Shown here piece by piece: positions 23,171-30,483 of a stretch of 34,752 bases of DNA; position 1 is the stretch's first letter, and each line of letters opens with the position of its first letter. Below the pieces are notes generated by a model. That model searched no databases and had not been told where the DNA came from. It saw only the letters and a list, made by a program, of their open reading frames with translations. The stretch comes from an uncultured Clostridia bacterium (GTDB lineage Bacteria > Bacillota > Clostridia > Christensenellales > Borkfalkiaceae). Location: contig CALVTT010000015.1 of assembly GCA_944363045.1 (NCBI GenBank), positions 1 through 34,752 of the forward strand, read 5' to 3'. Made by a program: the position numbers and the translations under genes.

Positions 23171-25147
23171 TCATGCCCGGTTGGGCTGATATGTGCCGAA
23201 GATGAACATATAGTTGGTCGCATACACGAGGTTGGTGCGCGCCACTTCAAAGAAGTCATCCGTACCCGCCGCGGGGACATAGGTCACGTTGCGGTCTTCC
23301 TGCCAATATTCTTCGAGGGGCACGCCGCTCACCTTGCCCACGTTGAGGGTGGAGGCCGTCACGTTCTGGAAGAATTGGATGCCGAGGTCGAGTTCGGCAA
23401 GCCCCGTATTGAAGACGTCCACAAGGTAGGTGAGCTCCTCTTCGTCCACCGAATAGAAGGAGTTGATGTAGTCGGCAAATTCATAGGTATTGGTATCGCC
23501 GTCGAGGCCGTTGAATACGAGCTTGACGTTGCCCGCCTTCTGGGGATCTTCGTAGTCGGTCGGGTAACGTTCAACGTGCACCCACTGCGAATAGACGCTC
23601 GAGAATTGGCTGTACGAACCCGTCGGGTAAGAGAAGGACATATTGAGGTCCGTCCACTCGAGGGTGAGGTCGTACGGGCTGTTCTCCGCCGTGGCGTTGG
23701 AATAGAAGTTGCTCGATTTCAGAAGATCGACGGTGATGCCGAAGTTGGTGAGCTGTGCCGCCGCTGCCTCCGCCGCCGTCGAGGAGATGTCGTGCGAGCT
23801 GGGCGCGCCGAGGGTGAGGCGCACCTGTTCGCCGTTCGCATCGTACCACAGCCCGTCCCTCCTGCTCCAGCCCTCCGCCTCGAGGAGCTCGGCAGCCCTG
23901 TCGCGGTCATAGGAATACTTGGGAAGGGCATTGAAGTGCTCCTCGCTCATATACGTCCGCGCCTCCGACTCCGCCATCCCCAGGAGGGGGTAATAGGAAG
24001 TCGTGGCATAGGGGTTGGCGGCGAGCGTGATCTCCTCGCGATCGAAGATGTATTGGAACGCCCTTCTCACGCCCGGCGTCAAGAGCTCGCACTCGAGGTT
24101 GAAGGTGATGCCGATGGAACCGGGGTCGTACATCTTCAGGTTGACGAGGTCGGGGTTGGATGCCAGCATGCTCTCGAGCGTATCCTTCTGAATGAAGCCG
24201 TCATAGTAGTCGACATAGCCGTTCGTGATGAGCGAATACGTCTGGTTGAGGTCGTTGGACGAATAAAGCCTGATCTCCTTGAAACCGATGTTTTCGGCAT
24301 TCCAATAGTACTCGTTCTTGACGAGCTTTATCTGCGTCGCCGAGAAGGTGTCGAGCTTGAAGGGCCCGGTCGCCACATACCAGCTGGGACTGTAATTGTA
24401 GAAGGCATTGCGCGTGATGTTGAGTTCGGTGAGCGCGTCGCCCGTAGAAAAGCGGTTGAAGGCGCCCCAGAGATTGGGGTTCTCGTTGACGTCGCTTGCC
24501 ATGACGATCTCATAGATGGGATCGACGTAGGAGGCGAAGACATCGTACTTCACCGTTCCCGACTTATCCTGCGCAAGGAGCAGCTCCTTGACGGGATCGG
24601 CGGGTTCCTTCAAGGGATTCCAGATGAATTCCACCGTCTTGTCGTCAACGACGTTGACGGCAGCCATATAGTTGCTCGACGTGGGGTGGATGGTGTAGTA
24701 ATATGCCCATACATCCTTTGCCGTAAAGTCCTCGCCGTTCTGCCACTTGGCGTTTTCCCTGATCTTGCCCGTGGTGACGGGGACGGTCGTCGCGCCGTTT
24801 TCCACATAGTAGTCGTAGGCGTCCTCCCCCATCACTTCCCTGTACTCTTCAATGGGTGCCTCCGAATGGGTGGGAAGTTCGGCGGCAAGCTGACAGAAGA
24901 CCTCATCCGTCGAGCGCACATACCGCCACAGCCCCTCCACGACAAAGTAGTCAAAGGCATTGCAGTTGGTGTTGCTGTCGTAGTGGTTGACAAGCCCGCT
25001 CGACGTCCACGTCGCCACCATGGAGAAGGAGTCGTCGGTGTTCTTGCCCGTACCTGCCGTGCCCGTTTCGGTGCAGCCCGCGAGCATCGTCACGGAAAGC
25101 AGCGCCGATACCGCGACGCAGGCTAATTTTTTGCTCAATGATCTCAT
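23171..25147 (-). CDS. extracellular solute-binding lipoprotein, family 5 (Opp/Dpp type)
   Basis: The 658-aa product has a lipoprotein signal with lipobox LAGC (Cys25) and the family-5 binding-protein layout, including an N-terminal LWRY...PTHSEAP segment, KWQNGEDFTAKDVWAYYYTI (the family signature), and the later RRAFQYIFDREEITLAANP block. Family 5 binds peptides, nickel-chelates or, in several organisms, oligosaccharides; the GH32 context points to the last. It is anchored to the membrane and feeds the two permeases. The start at 25147 (MRSLSKKL) follows GGGAGG; the frame continues upstream without a site. At 658 aa it is longer than the common 530-600. Confidence 0.88.
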   Translation of the reverse strand: MRSLSKKLACVAVSALLSVTMLAGCTETGTAGTGKNTDDSFSMVATWTSSGLVNHYDSNTNCNAFDYFVVEGLWRYVRSTDEVFCQLAAELPTHSEAPIEEYREVMGEDAYDYYVENGATTVPVTTGKIRENAKWQNGEDFTAKDVWAYYYTIHPTSSNYMAAVNVVDDKTVEFIWNPLKEPADPVKELLLAQDKSGTVKYDVFASYVDPIYEIVMASDVNENPNLWGAFNRFSTGDALTELNITRNAFYNYSPSWYVATGPFKLDTFSATQIKLVKNEYYWNAENIGFKEIRLYSSNDLNQTYSLITNGYVDYYDGFIQKDTLESMLASNPDLVNLKMYDPGSIGITFNLECELLTPGVRRAFQYIFDREEITLAANPYATTSYYPLLGMAESEARTYMSEEHFNALPKYSYDRDRAAELLEAEGWSRRDGLWYDANGEQVRLTLGAPSSHDISSTAAEAAAAQLTNFGITVDLLKSSNFYSNATAENSPYDLTLEWTDLNMSFSYPTGSYSQFSSVYSQWVHVERYPTDYEDPQKAGNVKLVFNGLDGDTNTYEFADYINSFYSVDEEELTYLVDVFNTGLAELDLGIQFFQNVTASTLNVGKVSGVPLEEYWQEDRNVTYVPAAGTDDFFEVARTNLVYATNYMFIFGTYQPNRA

Positions 25148-25166
25148 ATCTTTTCCTCCCGTAACC

Positions 25167-27155
25167 TTAGTCAAAGATGTTGTTGCTGTCGGCGAGTTTA
25201 TAAACCTCTGCCGAAAGAGCCGCCCCCTCCGAGCCTGCCAGCCCGAGCGTATAGCTGCCCGTGAGCGCCGTATGCGAGGAGAGCGTCACCTCGCCGTTGA
25301 GATAGGCCTCAAGGAAGGGGCCGTCGGCGGCGACCGTCAGGGAAAAGGAAGTCTCGTCCCCGTCCTCCACCTTGATGCTGCATCCCGCCGAGCCGCTCTC
25401 GATGCAGAGATACAGCTCTTTGTTCTGCCGTTTGAGGCGCACATGATAGGTCGTATCCCCCTCCGAGAGCGTCACGCCCGCATAAGATGCCGAAAGGGGC
25501 AGCTCGATCTCCGCCTCGATGAGGCTGCGGCCGAACGTACCTTCCAGCACGGCGCTGCCCGAAGAGGAAGTGACGGCAAAGCCACCCCCCCTTCTCTCCG
25601 CGCCCTGAAGCACGGCGTTCTCGCCGAAGGAGGCGACGTGCCCCCTGTTGAGCAGGGAGAGAAGATGTTCATCGCAGCGGGTAGCAAGCAGCCCGTCTTC
25701 CCGCTGATATACCTCGCGCGCAAGGTTGAGGTATCCGCCCCACACGTTGGCGTGCGGACGGTAGTTGAGCCAGCCGTAGAGGTACCACATCCCGCCCACG
25801 CGGCACACCTGCGCCGCGTGCAGGTCGCCCCCTTCGAGCGCGTGCTCCTCCTTGCTGTTCCAATCGACTTCTTGGGGCGCGGCGCCCTCGTCGCCCACGC
25901 GGTAGTGAAGGTACCCCACATTCCCCGCCGTGCCCGTTCCGTAGACGGAGTAAAAGAGATACCACCTGTTTCCGATCTTCTTGAGCTGGGGGCACTCGGG
26001 ATCCCCCCGCCCCGTGAAATCGGCGAGCCGCACGGCCTTGGTCGAAAACTTCCCGTCCTCCCCCGCCGTGTAGAGCGCCAGCCCCTTTTCGCCGTTCGCC
26101 TCGGCGGAGGAATAGTAGTTCATCACCACGCAGTAGTAGGTGCCGCTCTCTTCGTCGAAGGTGATATCGGGGTCTCTGCCCGACCATACGCCCTCGTCGA
26201 AATATGCCCGCCAGGTATATTTGAGCAGGCCGTCCTCTTCGTCGATGTAGGGCTCGGCGGCATTCTGCCAGACGAGAAGATCGTCGCTCACCGAGCCGCC
26301 CGCATAGTTCCCCTTGCCGTAGCTGCTGCGGTAGCGCCCCTCCCCGTCGACATACACCCCGAGCGCATAGTAGAGCTCCTGCTCGGGCGGGTTTTTCTCG
26401 TCCGTCTTCAATTCGGCGTCGCGGTAATGCACAAGATCGTCGCTCACCGTCAAGAGGGAGGAGAACTGTTCATACCGCTTGCCCTCCTGCATCCCCGTCG
26501 AGAGATAGTACATATAGAGCTTTCCCGTCTTCTCGTCGTAGAAGGGATGCACGTCGCCGTAATAGCCGTCCACCGTATGATGGAGCAGCGCCTCCTCGGC
26601 GAGCGTATAGTCGACGGTGGGGTTCCAATACACCTCTGCCTCGCCCGAGACGATGAAATGCACCTCCTCCCCTCTTTTCAGCGTCACTTCCTGCGTATGA
26701 TAGATGCCCTCCGCATCCGTCACCTCATATTCGCAAAGCACGCTCTCGCCCTGCATGACGATGACGCGCGCCCTCTCTCCTGCAAAGAGGCGCGGATTGC
26801 CGCTGATGCGGGCGATGCCGTCCTCGGGGGCTAAGAAGGAGCGCACCGCATCCGCGCCCGCCGCCGCCCGCATGACGCCCTCCTGCATGGAGGCGCCGCC
26901 GCCCTGCCAGCCTTCCCCGTCCTCGCTCATATCGCTCAAAATACCGTTCGTGCGGAAGCGGTAGTAAAAACCGTTATACCCCTGTTCCTGCATGAGGGTA
27001 TAGCCGTAGGAGGCCTTATAGAGCGATTTGCCCTCCACGGGGGGCGTCACCTGTTTTTGCGTCCGATAGAATCGGCATAGGTAAGCTCTTCGTTTACCAC
27101 CGGTTTTTCCTCCTCTTGCCTGCACGCGGGCAGAAGACAGCCTCCCGCAAGGCAC
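25167..27155 (-). CDS. GH32-like lipoprotein, mature part (frameshifted away from its signal peptide)
   Basis: The open frame holds a complete GH32-type enzyme from about 27053 onward: a shared N-terminal block (YGYTLMQEQGYNG, GASMQEG) with the lipoprotein at 14189, GDVHPFYDE with the nucleophile Asp, GRDPDITFDEES, ECPQLKKIGNRWY with the acid/base Glu, and a C-terminal beta-sandwich. The part of the frame before it (27155-27060) has no signal peptide and no ribosome binding site. The lipoprotein signal that belongs to it lies in another frame at 27047-27193. One extra A in the A5 run (minus strand, 27058-27054) would fuse the two. The open frame alone is therefore unlikely to be expressed as drawn; the intended gene is 27193-25167. 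The stop lies 19 nt before the binding-protein ATG. Confidence 0.7.
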   Translation of the reverse strand: MPCGRLSSARVQARGGKTGGKRRAYLCRFYRTQKQVTPPVEGKSLYKASYGYTLMQEQGYNGFYYRFRTNGILSDMSEDGEGWQGGGASMQEGVMRAAAGADAVRSFLAPEDGIARISGNPRLFAGERARVIVMQGESVLCEYEVTDAEGIYHTQEVTLKRGEEVHFIVSGEAEVYWNPTVDYTLAEEALLHHTVDGYYGDVHPFYDEKTGKLYMYYLSTGMQEGKRYEQFSSLLTVSDDLVHYRDAELKTDEKNPPEQELYYALGVYVDGEGRYRSSYGKGNYAGGSVSDDLLVWQNAAEPYIDEEDGLLKYTWRAYFDEGVWSGRDPDITFDEESGTYYCVVMNYYSSAEANGEKGLALYTAGEDGKFSTKAVRLADFTGRGDPECPQLKKIGNRWYLFYSVYGTGTAGNVGYLHYRVGDEGAAPQEVDWNSKEEHALEGGDLHAAQVCRVGGMWYLYGWLNYRPHANVWGGYLNLAREVYQREDGLLATRCDEHLLSLLNRGHVASFGENAVLQGAERRGGGFAVTSSSGSAVLEGTFGRSLIEAEIELPLSASYAGVTLSEGDTTYHVRLKRQNKELYLCIESGSAGCSIKVEDGDETSFSLTVAADGPFLEAYLNGEVTLSSHTALTGSYTLGLAGSEGAALSAEVYKLADSNNIFD

Positions 27156-27193
27156 GTCGCCATCATGACGGCAGCCGCAGCGCGCCCCTTCAT
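27047..27193 (-). CDS. lipoprotein signal peptide fragment of the frameshifted GH32 gene
   Basis: This 48-codon frame starts MKGRAAAAVMMATCLAGG and has a lipobox ending LPAC, then RQEEEKPVV. It has AAGGAAC upstream and begins in an ATGA overlap with the preceding 64-aa gene. It aligns with the start of the lipoprotein at 14189 (AC followed by KPEEK). It stops soon after the A5 run, whereas the enzyme continues in the other frame. Confidence 0.65.
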   Translation of the reverse strand: MKGRAAAAVMMATCLAGGCLLPACRQEEEKPVVNEELTYADSIGRKNR

Positions 27194-27384
27194 TTTTTGT
27201 TCCTTCGCTCCCGCACGGCGTAAATGATGCGGATCGCCGCCAGAAGCACTGCCATCAGTCCGCAAGAGATGATAAGGATATACCACTCTGCCGTCCCGAA
27301 CGGCACGATAAAGAGCATGACGGCGCTCGCAAGCAGCAAAAACAGCGCCGCTTTGACCGTAAACGAAACCAACTGTCCTCTCAT
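27190..27384 (-). CDS. 64-aa membrane protein of the glycan operon
   Basis: The product has two membrane helices (about 8-28 and 33-55) separated by FGTAEW and ends in a basic tail RERRNKK. Function unknown; it matches no transporter subunit I know. Both ends are ATGA overlaps, with the stop of the cytoplasmic GH32 gene and with the start of the lipoprotein signal frame, so it is tightly coupled to both and likely real despite its size. Confidence 0.65.
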   Translation of the reverse strand: MRGQLVSFTVKAALFLLLASAVMLFIVPFGTAEWYILIISCGLMAVLLAAIRIIYAVRERRNKK

Positions 27385-28808
27385 TTCTCTTCCTCCTGCC
27401 GATATAATTTCACGTTTTGAAAGTTCACACTTGTATTATGCGTAAAGATCCCCAGATCCCCCTCTTTCCGGTCAAACATACGCGCGCTCATTGCCACACG
27501 GTCGTTGATATAGACTTCGAGCACGCTCCCTTCAAAGAGGATGAGGAGCTTATTCTCCTCGCCCGGCACGATCGGGCAGTACCGCTCTGTCTCGGGCTCC
27601 ATGTGACGGGTGTTGTCGGCACGGGGCTGGCGGTCCATCGCCACGCGGTTGAAGCGCGGCTCAAATTTGACGGCATAATAGCAGTCCGCGCCCTCGTCCG
27701 CCCTCAGAAGGACGCCGAAGTCGCCGCAGTCGGAGGAGGCGTTAAACGTGAGCTCGATCTTCCCGTTCTCGGGCATCCTGCCCAGCATACAGAGGCTCCT
27801 GCCCTCACTGCCGAGGGCATAGTCTCCCTGCCCTGCCGCCACGCCGCCCATCGTCCTCTTGACCGCCAGCGCGACCTCCTGCCCGTACTGCGCCGCGATC
27901 TCTTCCGGGCACTTGACGCCCAGCGTGCCGTCGGGGAGCTGTACGATCTCGTGCGGGATGATGGTGCCCCCCCACTGCCATGCGCCGTCGTCCCGCTCGT
28001 CCTGCTTGATGCAGTTCCAGCCGAAGAGGATGCGCCGCCTGCCGTCCGAAACGCTCTTGGCGGCATAGAAGGCATGGCCGTCGAAGTTGTTGACCCTGGG
28101 CGCCGTCCACGGGCCGTAGGGGGAATGGCTCATGCGGTACGTCGTCACGATTTTATCGGTAAACTCGCTGAAAAGCAGATACCAGCGATCGCCGATGCGA
28201 AAGAGATCGGGGCACTCGTGTGTATAGTAGGCGTGGGGCGCGTAGAAGGGCGTTTTGTCGACCTCCCAATGCGTGAGGTCGCGCGAACGGGCCAGAACCG
28301 TCGCCCCGCGCGCCGAGGAGGGATCTCCGTTCTTCACCCTGCCGGCGATCAGCATCCCGTACTCGCGCCGCTCCTCGTCATAAAAGACAAAGGGATCGCG
28401 GAAGTCGTGCATCTCCAGCCACGGGGGAGCAGCGAGCACGAAATCTTTATCCTTCCGCCAATGCACGAGGTCGCGGCTCACGGCGCGCAGGATCTTCTCT
28501 TCGGGCAGTCCCTTTTCTTTGAGATGAGGGTTGTGGCCGGTATAGAAGATGATGTACTCCTCCCCCGCTCTTATACAGCAGCCCGTAAAGACGTAGAGAT
28601 CCTGTTCCTCCGCCCCGCCGCGCGGCAGGACGGGACCGAAGTCCTGAAAGCGGACGAGGTCTTTCGTCGTGATGAGGCACCACGGGCACCCCTCGCCATG
28701 AACAGAAATATCACGATGATCGCAAAGATAAAAGAGTTTGAACTCTCCGTTTTCATAATACGGAATGACATCCGCACAGACGGCTTTCCCCGATGCCCTA
28801 TAGTACAT
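27381..28808 (-). CDS. GH32 glycoside hydrolase (beta-fructosidase type), cytoplasmic
   Basis: The 475-aa enzyme has no signal peptide. The three catalytic motifs are intact: ADVIPYY with nucleophile Asp13, FRDPF (R137-P139, transition-state Asp138) and HECPD with acid/base Glu198, followed by a C-terminal beta-sandwich (FEGSVLEVYINDRVAMSAR) as in invertases and levanases. It should cleave imported fructo-oligosaccharides or sucrose-like sugars. The start at 28808 (MYYRASG) follows GGAGGAG; the frame open to 28946 crosses the promoter and operators and is not translated. It is the first gene of the operon, directly under LacI-type control. Confidence 0.85.
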   Translation of the reverse strand: MYYRASGKAVCADVIPYYENGEFKLFYLCDHRDISVHGEGCPWCLITTKDLVRFQDFGPVLPRGGAEEQDLYVFTGCCIRAGEEYIIFYTGHNPHLKEKGLPEEKILRAVSRDLVHWRKDKDFVLAAPPWLEMHDFRDPFVFYDEERREYGMLIAGRVKNGDPSSARGATVLARSRDLTHWEVDKTPFYAPHAYYTHECPDLFRIGDRWYLLFSEFTDKIVTTYRMSHSPYGPWTAPRVNNFDGHAFYAAKSVSDGRRRILFGWNCIKQDERDDGAWQWGGTIIPHEIVQLPDGTLGVKCPEEIAAQYGQEVALAVKRTMGGVAAGQGDYALGSEGRSLCMLGRMPENGKIELTFNASSDCGDFGVLLRADEGADCYYAVKFEPRFNRVAMDRQPRADNTRHMEPETERYCPIVPGEENKLLILFEGSVLEVYINDRVAMSARMFDRKEGDLGIFTHNTSVNFQNVKLYRQEEEK

Positions 28809-28832
28809 TTTCTCCTCCAAATGGTAGATTTT

Positions 28833-28862
28833 AGCATATACAAACGTTTGCACATCGTTCAA
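28833..28862 (-). promoter_or_regulatory. promoter of the glycan operon
   Basis: On the minus strand TTGAAC (28862-28857), an 18-bp spacer and TATGCT (28838-28833). The start site would fall near 28826, about 18 nt before the GH32 ATG. The spacer is almost wholly occupied by an operator, a typical LacI repression design. Confidence 0.6.
28838..28855 (-). promoter_or_regulatory. LacI-family operator O1
   Basis: The minus strand reads ATGTGCAAACGTTTGTAT with the perfect 10-bp palindrome CAAACGTTTG (28841-28850) and a central CG, as is usual for LacI-family sites. It lies between the -35 and -10 boxes of the operon. Confidence 0.75.
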
Positions 28863-28891
28863 AAAAATAATATAAGATAGGGGGATCTCCA

Positions 28892-28909
28892 ATGTGCAAA
28901 CGATTGTAT
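28892..28909 (+). promoter_or_regulatory. LacI-family operator O2
   Basis: ATGTGCAAACGATTGTAT differs from O1 at one of 18 positions and is in the opposite orientation. The centres are about 56 bp apart, close to five helical turns, compatible with looping. Confidence 0.75.
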
Positions 28910-28997
28910 CTATGCAGAGTATAGCACAGATCCGCCGTGCTGTCAATAGGTTCGGGAAAATTTTCTGGAATTTTTTTCGTTTACCCCTTAATTTTTC

Positions 28998-29026
28998 TGT
29001 ACAAATCTTTCAATTTTTGTTATAAT
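28998..29026 (+). promoter_or_regulatory. promoter of the lacI-type gene
   Basis: TGTACA (28998-29003), a 17-bp spacer and TATAAT (29021-29026). The start site near 29033 excludes the ATG at 29028 and supports the start at 29064. The AT-rich stretch 28940-29000 lies just upstream. Confidence 0.65.
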
Positions 29027-29063
29027 CATGATCGTACATAATGTTTACGAATATAAGGGTATC

Positions 29064-30041
29064 ATGAAAATGATCACGATCAAAGATGTGGCATTCAGGG
29101 CAAACGTATCGCCCTCCACGGCCTCGCGGGCGCTCAGGCAAATCGGTTATATCAGCAAGGAAACGCATGACAACGTCTTCCGGGCGGCGGCGGAACTCGG
29201 GTACATCGCCAATGCGACGGCGCAGCAGCTTAAGACGCGCAACGTCCATACCGTCGGCTTCATCATTTCGGACAGCAACAATGAGTACTATTTCAGCATC
29301 CTCACCGATATCCAGAAGATGCTCACCGAAAACGGTATGAACCTCATCATCGCTTTCAGTTCGGAAAACCCCGTCGACGAGGAGACTTGCTTCCGTTCCC
29401 TCATCGCCAGCCGCGTCTCTACCATCTTCTTCACCCCCACCAACGACCAAAACGGGGAGATCATTTCCGTTGCCAAAAAGAACGGCATCAAGGTCGTGCA
29501 GCTCTTCCGCGATATTTACAGCGATCTCGACACCATCATCAACGACGATGAATCGGGCTGCTGCCGCGCCGCCGCCAAGCTGTTGGAGCTGGGCTGCCGC
29601 CGCCTGCTCCTTGTCGACGTCGAATACCTCTATCTCGACTCCGAGCGCGTCCGCCCCGACCGCAGCACGGGCTTCCTGCGCGCCGTCGAAGGAAGCGGCG
29701 CCGTGTACGATATCCTGCGCTTCCCCCTCGTCGACTACGATACGAACGTCCTCTCGGCGCATATCGACAGTTTCCGCCCCGACGGCATCATCACCGCGAC
29801 CAACGTTGCAGGCCTTGAAGTTTTGAGCCATTACGGCCGCAGGCAGCTGAGCGGCATCCGCTTCATCACCTTTGACGACAACCGCTGGCTGCAATTCTGT
29901 TCCGTCTCCGCCATCCGCCAGAACACCGCCATCCTGGCGGAAAAGATCAAGGAGGCGGTCTGTTCCCGGCAGGAGACGCCGCAGAAGATCCTCATCCCGC
30001 AGGAGCTCATCATCCGCCGCGAGGCGCTCATCGATATCTGA
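29064..30041 (+). CDS. LacI-family transcriptional regulator of the glycan operon
   Basis: The 325-aa protein begins with the LacI helix-turn-helix (ITIKDVAFRANVSPSTASRAL, residues 4-24) and the hinge region containing ATAQQLKTRNVHTVGFI. Residues 60-325 are a periplasmic-binding-protein-like sensor, starting NEYYFSILTDIQKML. It should repress the divergent GH32-transporter operon by binding the two operators at 28838 and 28892 and be released by a sugar derived from the substrate. AAGGG lies 5 nt before the ATG. It is monocistronic and ends in a clear terminator. Confidence 0.9.
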   Translation: MKMITIKDVAFRANVSPSTASRALRQIGYISKETHDNVFRAAAELGYIANATAQQLKTRNVHTVGFIISDSNNEYYFSILTDIQKMLTENGMNLIIAFSSENPVDEETCFRSLIASRVSTIFFTPTNDQNGEIISVAKKNGIKVVQLFRDIYSDLDTIINDDESGCCRAAAKLLELGCRRLLLVDVEYLYLDSERVRPDRSTGFLRAVEGSGAVYDILRFPLVDYDTNVLSAHIDSFRPDGIITATNVAGLEVLSHYGRRQLSGIRFITFDDNRWLQFCSVSAIRQNTAILAEKIKEAVCSRQETPQKILIPQELIIRREALIDI

Positions 30042-30048
30042 AACGTTT

Positions 30049-30076
30049 ATCACCCGCAGCGCGGGTGATTTTTTTT
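30049..30076 (+). terminator. intrinsic terminator of the lacI-type gene
   Basis: A perfect 9-bp stem ATCACCCGC/GCGGGTGAT with an AGC loop is followed by eight T. Confidence 0.9.
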
Positions 30077-30099
30077 GCCTCCTCGGCGGGCGGCAAAAG

Positions 30100-30138
30100 C
30101 GCCGCGCAAAAGGGCAGCGCAAAAAGGCAGCGCAAAAA
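30100..30138. repeat. short tandem repeat, 13-nt unit
   Basis: The unit GGCAGCGCAAAAA occurs twice exactly (30113-30125, 30126-30138) with a degenerate third copy before it (30100-30112). It ends 36 bp upstream of the feo -35 box. Confidence 0.6.
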
Positions 30139-30173
30139 AAATATCTTTGCCCGCCAAAGCGCCCTCTGAATTC

Positions 30174-30202
30174 TTGACTTTTTCGCCCGTTCGCGCTATA
30201 AA
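30174..30202 (+). promoter_or_regulatory. promoter of the feo operon
   Basis: TTGACT (30174-30179), a 17-bp spacer and TATAAA (30197-30202). The start near 30209 gives a leader of about 38 nt. No convincing Fur box was seen. Confidence 0.75.
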
Positions 30203-30246
30203 TTTAGAAGAAGAAAGATATTCCACAAAGGAAGATAACAGGAAAA

Positions 30247-30483
30247 ATGCAACTGAGCGAAGCACAGAAGGAGCACGATTACATCGTCAAAGAGATCGGG
30301 CTGCCCTTTGAAACGGAGCGCCGCCTTGAAGCGCTCGGCATGACCAACAACACCCCCATCCGCGTTTTGAACCGCAAGGGCAAGGGCATCCTCGTCGTCA
30401 AGCTGCGCGGCACGCGCTTTGCCTTCGGCAGCAACATCACGAAGAACATCGAAGTCGAGGAGGCAGAAGATGGGCAAGCCTGA
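30247..30483 (+). CDS. feoA: FeoA, ferrous iron transport accessory protein
   Basis: This 78-aa SH3-like FeoA protein has the typical core ERRLEALGMTNNTPIRVLNRKG and a hydrophobic VVKLRGTRFAFG strand ahead of the acidic tail. FeoA is a small cytosolic partner required for Fe2+ uptake by FeoB. The N-terminal 15 residues are polar and not part of the fold. AGGA lies before the ATG. The end overlaps the start of feoB by 14 nt, so the two are translationally coupled. Confidence 0.9.
   Translation: MQLSEAQKEHDYIVKEIGLPFETERRLEALGMTNNTPIRVLNRKGKGILVVKLRGTRFAFGSNITKNIEVEEAEDGQA

Noticed and set aside
22433-25126. 897-aa open frame on the + strand opposite the transporter genes
   Set aside because: It is an antisense frame kept open by GC-rich codon usage over three well-supported transporter genes. 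It has no recognisable domain and no ribosome binding site.
27050-27062. Programmed -1 frameshift site in the GH32 lipoprotein gene
   Set aside because: The site reads C AAA AAC. A standard slippery heptamer needs the first base to match the next two, so slippage would mispair. A homopolymer indel explains it better.
28892-28946. Upstream extension of the cytoplasmic GH32 gene to 28946
   Set aside because: The extension crosses the promoter and both operators; the start at 28808 has a strong ribosome binding site.
30139-30246. Fur box ahead of feoA
   Set aside because: No inverted repeat resembling the GATAAT-type Fur consensus was found around the promoter.
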